The position numbers and the translations under genes are program-made. From a virus, in the IMG/VR virus record IMGVR_UViG_3300025138_011432, positions 1-30,807 of that record: 30,807 nucleotides of DNA, one strand, 5' to 3'. The notes under the pieces are model-generated. The model saw only the letters and a program-made list of their open reading frames with translations. It did not search any database and was not told the DNA's origin. This document shows, one piece after another, positions 1-7,629 of the stretch (positions within the stretch are counted from its first letter, which is position 1; every line of letters begins with the position of its first letter).

Positions 1-163
1 AATTAACTCCTTCTTCAAAACCAGCATCAGTAAGTAAATCCATCATTTTCTTTATACTTGCTACTCTATCAACTACTTGTTGATTTTGTCTTTCAACAAA
101 TGAATTAACTTCTGTTTGTTGTTCTGTATTTAATACTTGGAATAATTCTAATTGATCTAACAT
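1..163 (-). CDS. Hypothetical protein, C-terminus cut by window edge
   Basis: An open frame of 54 codons starts with ATG at 161-163 and runs off the left end. It begins MLDQLELFQVLNTEQQTEVN and is rich in Gln, Glu and Val, predicted mostly helical. I do not recognise it. The start is supported by a promoter-like element at 214-243 and by the leader sequence AATAAAGGTTATG, which is repeated in front of the next gene. No function can be given. Confidence 0.7.
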   Translation of the reverse strand, partial: MLDQLELFQVLNTEQQTEVNSFVERQNQQVVDRVASIKKMMDLLTDAGFEEGVN

Positions 164-188
164 AACCTTTATTTTTTAATTAATATTT

Positions 189-243
189 GGGTTCGCACCC
201 GTTTTACCCTGTAAATATACGAACTCTATTTACGGTAGCCAAA
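189..243 (-). promoter_or_regulatory. Phage promoter P1 with leader stem-loop
   Basis: On the minus strand TTTG (240-243) is followed after exactly 20 nt by TATATT (214-219), with TTCG directly before the TATATT. The spacer begins GCTACC. Downstream is a small GGGT/ACCC stem with a GCGA loop (189-200), then an A-rich leader ending GGTTATG. The whole unit closely resembles those at 492-521 and 27647-27676. The spacing fits the Bacteroidota -33/-7 layout. It should drive the gene ending at the left edge. Confidence 0.75.
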
Positions 244-259
244 TTTTATTGCGGAAGTC

Positions 260-439
260 TTACTCAGACTCATAATGCCAAGCCCAATCTTGTTCAGCTG
301 AACATGGTACTTGTATTTCTTCGTCCTTACTAGGTGTCATAGTTATTACTTCGAATTCTTCATTAGTAATTAAACCTTCACTTAATGCATTCATTTCTTT
401 GGTAACATCTCTACCTGTAATTTTGTTTATTATCATCAT
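260..439 (-). CDS. Hypothetical 59-aa acidic protein
   Basis: This small gene starts with tandem ATG codons at 434-439 and ends with TAA at 260-262. The product begins MMIINKITGRDVTKEMNALS and ends in an acidic tail (AWHYESE). It contains many Glu and Asp residues, one Cys and two Trp. I do not recognise a family. Its reality is supported by the dedicated promoter cassette at 492-521 and by the AATAAAGGTTATGATG start context shared with two other small genes. Small acidic phage proteins often bind host proteins, but nothing here shows that directly. Confidence 0.65.
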   Translation of the reverse strand: MMIINKITGRDVTKEMNALSEGLITNEEFEVITMTPSKDEEIQVPCSAEQDWAWHYESE

Positions 440-491
440 AACCTTTATTGTTTTAATTAGTTTTCCGGCGTTTTGCCTTATTTACGTGGTA

Positions 492-521
492 AATATACGA
501 ACCCTCTCTGCGGTAGCCAAG
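492..521 (-). promoter_or_regulatory. Phage promoter P2
   Basis: CTTG (518-521) lies 20 nt upstream of TATATT (492-497), again with TTCG immediately before TATATT and GCTACC at the start of the spacer. The leader holds a possible short GGC/GCC stem (467-477) and ends in AATAAAGGTTATG. It lies between the stop of the GT2 gene at 539 and the 59-aa gene and should drive the latter. Confidence 0.75.
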
Positions 522-538
522 CCTCCTGCGCATTACTT

Positions 539-1579
539 TTAAGAAATATTAAAAGACTTTGAAATATCTTCAATTTTGTTGATTTTGATTTTGACATTAC
601 CTAATTCAAATTCACCTATAGATCCATTATCTTCAACTATTTGATTAAGTTTTGTTATATATTCAAAATCAATAGCTGTAAAATTATTACCATCTATATT
701 AACAACAATATCATCACCACCATTAAACCAATCTTTAATGGTATCTAATTTGGGGTTTGAATTATTAATAATTATCTTTTTATTATATACTGGTACTAAT
801 ATAGGGTGACCAAAACTATCATTTTGTATCCAGCTACCCCATTTTTGAAGATAATGTTTTCTAGCATTTTCCTCAAATTGTTTAAATTCATCATCATTTT
901 TACCAACTTCCTTATTCCATCTGTGGCCTCTACAGGTTAAATGATAAACTAAGGCATCTCTACTTTGAATTAAACCATAACCTTCTATTAGCCATCTTTG
1001 AAATATATCTGAATCTTCATATGGAAAGGGTGCAAATTTAGGATCATGACCACCCATAGCTTGAAAATCTTTTTTATATAAAACCCAAGGAGCAAACATT
1101 CCTTTAGTTACTACACCATGAGAACTAAATGATTCCTTTTTAGCAAATTTATAAAATCCTTCTATATCTAATGAATCAAAATCAAGACCAAAATCTTTTA
1201 TTATTTTTTCATTCCCTTCTGGATGTAAAGGCGGTTCTACTCTAGTAGCACAAACTACCATACCTGGTTCTAAATGTTTAATTAAATTTTCAACATAACC
1301 AGGAGCTATATACATATCTGCATGTAATATTCCTACTACATCATTTTTAGCTTTGTTAATTCCTTTATCATATAAAATAGTATGTCCTACTCTAATATCT
1401 TCTCTCCAAAATATTAAATTTTTATCATCTAATGTTTTTAACCATTCAAAAGTGCCATCATCTGATCCATCATCTATTAATATTAACTCTACTTTATCAG
1501 TATAATGTTTTCTTACACTACTATAAGCGTTTTTTAAATGTCTTAAATTATTATAGCTAGGTATTACTATACTTATCAT
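539..1579 (-). CDS. GT2-family glycosyltransferase with C-terminal extension
   Basis: A 346-aa GT-A fold glycosyltransferase expected to move a sugar from a nucleotide-sugar donor. The N-terminus shows the GT2 start (MISIVIPSYNN) and a nucleotide-binding IDDGSDDGT near residues 35-43. A DxD-like HADM follows near 86-89, and later an acidic PYEDSDIF segment and YHLTCRGHRW. The last ~95 residues are an extension with no family I recognise. The core is paralogous to the protein at 2361-3200, which shares the D-x-D-x-F and YH...RG.H pattern. It overlaps the next upstream gene by 4 nt, so it is the last member of the sugar operon. Acceptor unknown: host envelope glycan, virion protein or DNA are all possible. 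Confidence 0.85.
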   Translation of the reverse strand: MISIVIPSYNNLRHLKNAYSSVRKHYTDKVELILIDDGSDDGTFEWLKTLDDKNLIFWREDIRVGHTILYDKGINKAKNDVVGILHADMYIAPGYVENLIKHLEPGMVVCATRVEPPLHPEGNEKIIKDFGLDFDSLDIEGFYKFAKKESFSSHGVVTKGMFAPWVLYKKDFQAMGGHDPKFAPFPYEDSDIFQRWLIEGYGLIQSRDALVYHLTCRGHRWNKEVGKNDDEFKQFEENARKHYLQKWGSWIQNDSFGHPILVPVYNKKIIINNSNPKLDTIKDWFNGGDDIVVNIDGNNFTAIDFEYITKLNQIVEDNGSIGEFELGNVKIKINKIEDISKSFNIS

Positions 1580-2379
1580 ATTAGTTTATTTATAGGTTGA
1601 TTTATATATTGATAATGTAATATACCACAAGTTGATAAATTTTTAAAACTTGGATCAACAATAGAATTGTATATAACTCTCTGAATTAGTAATTTAAATT
1701 TATCTTTTGGTATTATATCAGACATTTTTAAATTATTTCTAGTAGCCATTTTACCAGTTTCATCTTCACAACATACAAAGTATCCATTTGATTTCTGTTT
1801 ATCATTTTCTTCATAATCTAAATGTTTTTGTTTAACATCTTCTAAATCATATATGTAATCTATTTTACTTACATCTAAAAAATAAAAGTTAGTTTGGGGA
1901 AAAAATGTTTGATTTGCTATAAGCTCTATATCATTTTCCCATTCTAAACACCTTTGGGCTCCTATACCATTTGTGTAATAAAAATCTGAATCATTATTTA
2001 ATTCTAAATCATATGCTTCCTCTAATATAACAACATGATCCATGGTTTTACATATAAATTTGTAATCCCGAGATTTACATAATTGTATTAATAACTCTTC
2101 TTGCTCACATAAAGATCTAACATTAGTAAAATTAGTTTTATTATGAATATAGTCTACATTATTAAAGTGATTATTAAATAATTCTTCAATTTTATCTTTA
2201 TATTCTTTTCTTATTTCTAATGATTTATAATTAACACAAATAATTGTTTTTTTAAATAATTTATTAAAATCTTTATTTATTAACTGTAAGTGATTAATTC
2301 TATCTATATCTTCTTTACCTGCTATATAGGCAGGTAAAACAATAGCATCACATTTTTGTATTACTTCTTTAAACCGCAT
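1576..2379 (-). CDS. Unknown protein of the glycosyltransferase island
   Basis: A 267-aa soluble protein. The segment FICKTMDHVVI (about residues 107-117) sits where a GT-A enzyme would carry its metal-binding DxD, but no clear DxD is present. It may therefore be a divergent or inactive glycosyltransferase fold, or something else. It overlaps both neighbours (4 and 19 nt), which implies co-translation with the two GT2 enzymes. Codon use is very AT-rich like its neighbours. I do not recognise a named family; the only firm inference is membership in the sugar-modification operon. Confidence 0.6.
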   Translation of the reverse strand: MRFKEVIQKCDAIVLPAYIAGKEDIDRINHLQLINKDFNKLFKKTIICVNYKSLEIRKEYKDKIEELFNNHFNNVDYIHNKTNFTNVRSLCEQEELLIQLCKSRDYKFICKTMDHVVILEEAYDLELNNDSDFYYTNGIGAQRCLEWENDIELIANQTFFPQTNFYFLDVSKIDYIYDLEDVKQKHLDYEENDKQKSNGYFVCCEDETGKMATRNNLKMSDIIPKDKFKLLIQRVIYNSIVDPSFKNLSTCGILHYQYINQPINKLI

Positions 2380-3200
2380 ATCATTCCATATTGATTAAAT
2401 TCGGGCATTGAGCCCCATTTTTTAAGCCATTTTTGAGCATTATCCCTTTCAGCTTTAATTTGTCTTTTAGATGATTTATTATCATTTTCTTCTAACCTAT
2501 GGCTTCCTCTAGCACCAAAATGGTAAACTAGTGATTTTGTAGTTAAAATAAACCCAAATCCACTTTGTAGCATTCTTAAAAATAAATCCATATCATCCCA
2601 ACTTGCGGGTGCAAATAAAGAATCATTACCTCCTATTTCATCCCAATCTTTTTTTCTAATTAATCCCGATACTCCTTCACCTTTAGGTATTTCAAAATCA
2701 TTTGTATCAGTAAATTCTTTAGCCCATAAATCAAATATTTGATCTTTAAAATCATTATGATAAGCACCAAACGTTTCCTTAGGTATTATTACTGTTCCTG
2801 GTCTTTGATCTGGGTTGTTAAACATATTAGGTTCAACTCTGTGAGAATTAACCCACAATTTTTGGTTTGGGTATTTTTCAAATACATCCATTAATTTAAT
2901 ATCCCAATCTTTAGTAACATAAAAATCAGAATGTAAAAACATTATAAATTCAGTTTTAACTTTATCAGCACAAAAATTCATACCACCACCAATACCTAAA
3001 GGTATTTCATTTTTATCTAAATAAACATCTAGTTGATATTTTTCTTTATTTTCTATTAACCACTTATCCGTTCCATCATTACAATTTTCGGCATGAATTA
3101 TAAATGGAGCGTCTTTATAATGACTATTTTTCCTAACAGAATCAATAGCTATTTTTAGATACGGTAAATTATTAAAAGTGCTTATACAAAATGTTATCAT
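2361..3200 (-). CDS. GT2-family glycosyltransferase
   Basis: A 279-aa GT-A glycosyltransferase. Visible features are the N-terminal strand MITFCISTFNN, an AENCNDGT donor-loop segment near 37-44, and HSDFY near 90-94 as the DxD-like metal site. An acidic SWDDMDLFLRM follows, then YHFGARGSHR near the end. These last two blocks match the protein at 539-1579, so the pair probably arose by duplication while this copy lacks the long tail. Size is typical for a stand-alone GT2 domain. No membrane segment is apparent. Substrate cannot be read from sequence. Confidence 0.85.
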   Translation of the reverse strand: MITFCISTFNNLPYLKIAIDSVRKNSHYKDAPFIIHAENCNDGTDKWLIENKEKYQLDVYLDKNEIPLGIGGGMNFCADKVKTEFIMFLHSDFYVTKDWDIKLMDVFEKYPNQKLWVNSHRVEPNMFNNPDQRPGTVIIPKETFGAYHNDFKDQIFDLWAKEFTDTNDFEIPKGEGVSGLIRKKDWDEIGGNDSLFAPASWDDMDLFLRMLQSGFGFILTTKSLVYHFGARGSHRLEENDNKSSKRQIKAERDNAQKWLKKWGSMPEFNQYGMICGLKK

Positions 3201-3202
3201 AT

Positions 3203-3985
3203 TTAATATTTAATAGGTAAATCACAATTAGACTGCATAACAACACCCATATATTGTGGTTTTAAATGTTCTTCTGTCCATCCTAATTGTTTATAAAAAC
3301 TATATTGTGCTTCATAATGAAAACATTTAAATAAAGGATCACAAGGCATAAATTTATCTCCCTTAGCTAAAGTAGCTTCACCATACCAATTTAATTCATT
3401 TGGTCTATCTGCAAATGCTTTTATTATCCCAATTTTCTTATCTAACCATTCCCAAACTTCGGTATTCCAAATAAATGGATTAGGACCATAATGATATATT
3501 TTACCTTCCCTATTAAATACTCCTTTAATAAAATTATAATCTTCCTCATGTGACTCTCTAGGATTAAAAGGAAAACACTCTTTATGGTATCTATCAGTCC
3601 ATTCTAACATATCTCCATGTTGTGTCATAACCATATAAGGTATATCTTCTTTATATAAAAAATCTTTAACATAAAAATCTTTAAAGAAATAACAATCACT
3701 ATCTAAACTCACATAGTATTTACTAATCTTTAATTTATAAAAGAATGCTTTTATATATTGTTGGTAATGCCACCCACTAGGTATTTTATGTTTAAATACG
3801 CTTTCATCTTCTATTATTTGGGTATAAAATGGTAATTTATCTTTAAATAAATCTACATCTTTAGATGGAACCGAAATATAAAAAGGTATATTATCTTTAT
3901 TATATTTTTTAATACTGTTAGATAATTCTATAACCCTGTTAAGGTCTTTATCGTAACTTTTGCAATATAAGATTATATTTTCCAT
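3203..3985 (-). CDS. DUF6492-type glycosyltransferase-like protein
   Basis: A 260-aa protein resembling DUF6492, a GT-A-like family. The run YYVSLDSDCYF (about 90-100) supplies a DxD-like metal site, preceded by GWHYQQYIKAFF as in this family. I chose the ATG at 3983-3985, which overlaps the stop of the upstream epimerase gene (TAATG), rather than an in-frame TTG 15 nt earlier. The overlap fits the coupled starts seen throughout the window. Likely role: transfer of one sugar in the same glycan pathway. Family call is from pattern memory only. Confidence 0.75.
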   Translation of the reverse strand: MENIILYCKSYDKDLNRVIELSNSIKKYNKDNIPFYISVPSKDVDLFKDKLPFYTQIIEDESVFKHKIPSGWHYQQYIKAFFYKLKISKYYVSLDSDCYFFKDFYVKDFLYKEDIPYMVMTQHGDMLEWTDRYHKECFPFNPRESHEEDYNFIKGVFNREGKIYHYGPNPFIWNTEVWEWLDKKIGIIKAFADRPNELNWYGEATLAKGDKFMPCDPLFKCFHYEAQYSFYKQLGWTEEHLKPQYMGVVMQSNCDLPIKY

Positions 3986-5010
3986 TATTTTGTTTTCCAA
4001 AAACTATAAATACCTTTATCTAATTCATACTTTTCCCATACGAATCTTTCCTTCATTGGTTGTTTTTTAGCCCAATTCCACATTTGTGTTAAACCTTCCT
4101 TCATTGAAGTTTTATGTTTAAAACCTAATAAATCAATTGATTTTTGGTATGTTGGTATTGAATGTTTTACTTCATGTCTAGCTTCTAGATATAAAATTGG
4201 TATTTCAAAATCAACCTTACCTTCTGTTTCTTGTAATACTTCAACCAAGGTTTCAGCAGCTTGACTTATTGATACTTCCTCAACACCTCCCAAATTAATA
4301 ATTTCTTTACTTGCTTTAGGACTTACAGCTGCATTCCATAGGGGTTCTAATGAATCATCAATAAAACTAAATGCTCTGGTTTGTTCGCCATCCCCAAATA
4401 CTGTTAGTGGTTGTTCTGTTAAATACTGATACATCCAGATACCTAATACATTTCTGTATTTATCCCAAATATTTTGTTTAATACCATATACATTGTGTGG
4501 TCTAATGATACACCAATCTAAATCATGTTGTTTACCTGCTATTTGAATATCCATTTCACAGGCATACTTTGCTACTCCATAGGGATCAATTGGTGCTTGT
4601 TGTTGTTTTTCATCAAATATTCCACCACTTCCATGACCATATACAGCTAATGTAGACGTAAATACCAATCTTTTAACATCATGTTTTATACATTCATTGA
4701 CTATGAGGGCTGTTGACTTTAAATTGTTATCATAGTTGTATCCACGTATAAAAGGCGATAATCCTTCAGCGGCATAAGCTGCAAAATGAAATACATAATC
4801 TGGTTTGTGTGTTTCGAAACAATTTTCAATTGGATGTTCCGTTAAATTCATTTGCCAAAAATTAACTTTTGGGTTAATATTTTCTTTATAACCACCACTT
4901 AAATCATCAATACCAATAACTTTACACCCTGGTTTGTTTTCTATTATCCAATCAGCTAACCTACTACCTAGTAATCCAGCTACACCTGTTATTAATACTG
5001 TTTTATTCAT
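3985..5010 (-). CDS. NAD-dependent sugar epimerase/dehydratase (extended SDR)
   Basis: A 341-aa short-chain dehydrogenase of the extended type that acts on nucleotide sugars. TGVAGLLGSRL near residues 8-18 is the Rossmann GxxGxxG, DDLSGGYKEN follows, and TSTLAVYG leads to the catalytic YGVAK (Tyr-x3-Lys) near 144-148. The C-terminal half carries the substrate region. It is close to UDP-glucose 4-epimerase or UDP-glucuronate epimerase types, but the exact reaction cannot be decided. It would supply an activated sugar to the surrounding transferases. A promoter-like element lies 75 nt upstream, inside the preceding gene. Confidence 0.88.
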   Translation of the reverse strand: MNKTVLITGVAGLLGSRLADWIIENKPGCKVIGIDDLSGGYKENINPKVNFWQMNLTEHPIENCFETHKPDYVFHFAAYAAEGLSPFIRGYNYDNNLKSTALIVNECIKHDVKRLVFTSTLAVYGHGSGGIFDEKQQQAPIDPYGVAKYACEMDIQIAGKQHDLDWCIIRPHNVYGIKQNIWDKYRNVLGIWMYQYLTEQPLTVFGDGEQTRAFSFIDDSLEPLWNAAVSPKASKEIINLGGVEEVSISQAAETLVEVLQETEGKVDFEIPILYLEARHEVKHSIPTYQKSIDLLGFKHKTSMKEGLTQMWNWAKKQPMKERFVWEKYELDKGIYSFWKTK

Positions 5011-5953
5011 TTATTCTATTTATTAAGTCTTGGGCTACAGCCTTAGTTGTTAAATTTTCTTTAAAATATTTAAACATTTCGTCCAATATACGAAAATATT
5101 CTTGCTCATCAAAGTTATCTTTTAATTTATTTCCTTCAATAATTAATTCTTTTGGAAAATTCCATAAAGTATTCTTGGGGCAAAATTTTATATCAGGAAA
5201 ATAAGGTAAACAATAATTACCCATTATTTCATAATGTCTCATACAATCCCACCCTGCTTTTTTTTCTGTGAGACCGAAATTTGATTTATTATAATCATCA
5301 TAATACGATCCTTCATCTCTAAATATATAAGTACTTTTATCTCCGGGTATTACAGTTCCTATATGTTGAGTTTTTGATTTATTTATTTTAGATAAATGCA
5401 CTTCAGGATAACTAAATGTGATAGGTTTTATATTAGAGGGTAAATTAGTAAAATCTGGTAATTCTCTTTTAAAATATAAATAACCTTCATTAACTACTTC
5501 TGAAAGTTGATCATCATCATTTCCATCTAATAATGCTATTTTTTCCTTAGGGTAAATCTTACTTACTATATTAAATAAATGAGTACAACGTCTAAAATTA
5601 CCATAAATAATTAAATCAAATTCTTGGTTTTCTATTTTATTCCTCATTTCATCAAAATACTTTTGGGCTTCCCCTCTATCACTAAAAACTCTTTCATCAT
5701 AATCTTTATTTAAAAGATAAAAAGAAGTCATTCCTCCCCAAAAATGTCCTTCCATGTTACCACTATTAAATAAATGATCAACAGCTCCATTTTTATTTTC
5801 TTTATATAAATGAACGGGTGGTATAAAAGCTGTTACATCTTTACCATATAATTCTTTTAACCCATGAAAGGTTAAATCATTTAAATAATCACTTATAAAA
5901 CCCCCACTTTCAAGAGCAATTTGTTCAAAATCTGTTATGTATAATATTTTCAC
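5003..5953 (-). CDS. Putative GT-B-like glycosyltransferase
   Basis: A 316-aa protein with N-terminal MKILYITDFEQ and several Rossmann-like strands (DLIIYGNFRRC, IALLDGNDDD). The C-terminal segment WDCMRHYEIMGNYCLPYF resembles the donor-binding part of CgeB-like and related GT-B transferases. Nothing in it is decisive. It overlaps the methyltransferase gene (4 nt) upstream and the epimerase gene (8 nt) downstream. A promoter-like element is embedded in its 3' part (FRIL codons at 5085-5113). The likely job is another transfer step in the island. Confidence 0.6.
   Translation of the reverse strand: MKILYITDFEQIALESGGFISDYLNDLTFHGLKELYGKDVTAFIPPVHLYKENKNGAVDHLFNSGNMEGHFWGGMTSFYLLNKDYDERVFSDRGEAQKYFDEMRNKIENQEFDLIIYGNFRRCTHLFNIVSKIYPKEKIALLDGNDDDQLSEVVNEGYLYFKRELPDFTNLPSNIKPITFSYPEVHLSKINKSKTQHIGTVIPGDKSTYIFRDEGSYYDDYNKSNFGLTEKKAGWDCMRHYEIMGNYCLPYFPDIKFCPKNTLWNFPKELIIEGNKLKDNFDEQEYFRILDEMFKYFKENLTTKAVAQDLINRINE
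5085..5113 (-). promoter_or_regulatory. Phage promoter P3 (intragenic)
   Basis: TTTG (5110-5113) is followed after 19 nt by TATATT (5085-5090) with TTCG directly before it. It is inside the C-terminal coding region of the GT-B-like gene and 75 nt upstream of the epimerase start at 5010. It would give the lower half of the island its own transcript. Confidence 0.65.
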
Positions 5954-6558
5954 TTAAATATATTTTTAAATTCTTCTACTGATATTAAGTTTAGTAATTC
6001 TTTCCTATTTTTATCTAAATATTCATAATCTAAATTTAAATCTACGGGAATTTGAGTTTTATCTTCGTTATTAATTATTACACCACAACCACAATCAGTA
6101 TCAACTACATAACAATCAAATGCAGGGTGTATTTGTTTAAATTCAACATATGCTTTCCAAACATCACCATGCCAGGTAACACATTGTCTGGGAACTAGTT
6201 GTGATTCATAAGTTAAAGGATTACAATCATGCATCATTATAATACCATTAGGTTGAAGATGTTTTAAACTGTTTTCTATATCTTTTTTTACTTGGCCATA
6301 ATGATGTAATCCATCTATAAAAATAAGATCATATTTAATATCATGACCTTTAATAAACTCAAAAAATTCATCTGATGTTACAGGATAATTTACTTTTGGG
6401 TGAACAATACCTTCATGACCTGGGTCTACACCATCTTTATGTTCTGCCTTTACATTACTTATACATTCCCCAGTAAATACTCCTATTTCTAGATAATTAA
6501 CAACATTATAAGTGTCAACTAGATGATTTAATAATTCATATCTTTGTATTTCTCTCAT
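5950..6558 (-). CDS. Class I SAM-dependent methyltransferase (Methyltransf_24-like)
   Basis: A 202-aa Rossmann methyltransferase. NYLEIGVFTGECIS (21-34) is the SAM-binding motif I, YDLIFIDGLHHYG (75-87) the acidic motif of Methyltransf_24 proteins, and MMHDCNP (108-114) the following strand. Relatives of this type are common in phage and bacterial glycan clusters and often methylate sugars. It overlaps the GT2 gene downstream in the window (start 6558) by 4 nt and the GT-B-like gene by 4 nt. A sugar O-methyltransferase is more likely than a DNA methyltransferase because no target-recognition domain or DPPY/NPPY motif is present. Confidence 0.8.
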   Translation of the reverse strand: MREIQRYELLNHLVDTYNVVNYLEIGVFTGECISNVKAEHKDGVDPGHEGIVHPKVNYPVTSDEFFEFIKGHDIKYDLIFIDGLHHYGQVKKDIENSLKHLQPNGIIMMHDCNPLTYESQLVPRQCVTWHGDVWKAYVEFKQIHPAFDCYVVDTDCGCGVIINNEDKTQIPVDLNLDYEYLDKNRKELLNLISVEEFKNIFK

Positions 6559-7178
6559 AAAGTATTATAATATGCGTTTTGTTTTTCTTGTCTATCTATA
6601 TTTTTAGGATGGTATAATGCTAATCCTTCCATATCAGGAAGTGGAGAGTAAGTTTTATGACCCTCTAATACTTCGTGTACTTTATTTACCCACTTAATTT
6701 TTGAATTATTTTTCCAAATACGCCATTGATAATCAGGCCAGTTAACCCAACCTTTGGAATTCACTACCCATCCCCATTTCTGAATATGTTCTTCAGTTAA
6801 TCCCTTTACAGTATTAACTCTAGGGACTAAATATACTTCATTATCGGGGTTGCTTGATATTATTGCTGGTAGATTTGTAATTAAACTTTCATGTGGGTAT
6901 TCATCGGCATCAATTTGAAATATGTAATCACCAGAACACATCTCTGTTAATTTATTTTTCCAATCAGCAAAATGATTTTTAAATGTTGCAGACTTTATAA
7001 CACAATTAGGTTCATCATTTAATTCTTGTAAACAAGACCATACTTCAGGTGTACCTCCTTTTTTATCAAATAAAACAACAATTTCATCATTTTTTCTTTT
7101 AAATTGAAAAAGATAGTTTAATAACTTAGTTATTTCATTTAATTCATTACATACTGTGATTGCATAACTTATTTTCAT
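6555..7178 (-). CDS. Short GT2-family glycosyltransferase
   Basis: A 207-aa GT2 protein that starts MKISYAITVCNE, carries EIVVLFDKKGG (32-42) and the metal site FQIDADEYP (87-95, DxD at 90-92). A downstream YQWRIWKNN...VHEVLEGH block is typical of GT2 enzymes related to LPS core transferases. It is shorter than usual (about 250 aa or more) but has a normal stop. A promoter-like element lies just upstream (7199-7228), inside the preceding gene. Likely transfers a hexose or heptose in the island's glycan. Confidence 0.82.
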   Translation of the reverse strand: MKISYAITVCNELNEITKLLNYLFQFKRKNDEIVVLFDKKGGTPEVWSCLQELNDEPNCVIKSATFKNHFADWKNKLTEMCSGDYIFQIDADEYPHESLITNLPAIISSNPDNEVYLVPRVNTVKGLTEEHIQKWGWVVNSKGWVNWPDYQWRIWKNNSKIKWVNKVHEVLEGHKTYSPLPDMEGLALYHPKNIDRQEKQNAYYNTL

Positions 7179-7180
7179 AT

Positions 7181-7627
7181 CTATTCTGGTAGTACCCCAA
7201 TATACGAAAGTGCTTCCATAAAATCACGTTCTCCAAATGTTTCCATTGTAGACATATCAGGTTTGTGGGTTAATTTATTATCAACTTCTTTTAATTCATC
7301 TTCAGTTAAAGGCCTTGCTTTTACTGCTGCCCACTTCCATGTTGATTTATCTTGACCATTAGCAAAAACCATTCCTAATTTTTCTTCATTTATGGTAGTA
7401 GGTAACCAAATAAGTCCTGTTTTGACATCTACCCAAGATAAATCTTTATATAATTCAGGTAAAACTTCTATTTGTTCTTCAAAAAAATCAGATCCTGGGG
7501 TCATTAATGTATTAGTCCAAAAACCACATGATAAACTAAAATAACTAGTTATATCTTTAGTAACTTCTAGTTTATAACATAAATCTCCTCCACTTTTAGG
7601 GCAATTTATAATTTCATCGTAATCCAT
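7181..7627 (-). CDS. Hypothetical 148-aa protein
   Basis: A soluble protein, MDYDEIINCPKSGGDLCYKL..., rich in acidic and aromatic residues. The CPKSGGDLCY part could look like a metal-binding knuckle, but only two cysteines are close together. No catalytic motif is recognised. It sits between GT2 and GT4 genes with only 2-3 nt gaps, so it belongs to the same transcription unit. Its last 10 codons overlap promoter P4 (ALSYIGVLPE). Function unknown; an accessory protein of the glycan pathway is a guess from location only. Confidence 0.7.
   Translation of the reverse strand: MDYDEIINCPKSGGDLCYKLEVTKDITSYFSLSCGFWTNTLMTPGSDFFEEQIEVLPELYKDLSWVDVKTGLIWLPTTINEEKLGMVFANGQDKSTWKWAAVKARPLTEDELKEVDNKLTHKPDMSTMETFGERDFMEALSYIGVLPE
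7199..7228 (-). promoter_or_regulatory. Phage promoter P4 (intragenic)
   Basis: CGTG (7225-7228), 20 nt, then TATATT (7199-7204) with TTCG before it. The element ends 20 nt before the ATG of the GT2 gene at 7178, an ideal distance for a short leader. It is encoded by LSYI codons of the 148-aa gene and uses the Ser codon TCG. Confidence 0.65.
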
Positions 7628-7629
7628 AT

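Noticed and set aside
1580-1595. T4 late promoter TATAAATA (seen as TATTTATA on the plus strand near 1587 and elsewhere)
   Set aside because: Expected often by chance in DNA this AT-rich, has no constant relation to gene starts, and the TTCGTATATT element explains operon starts better.
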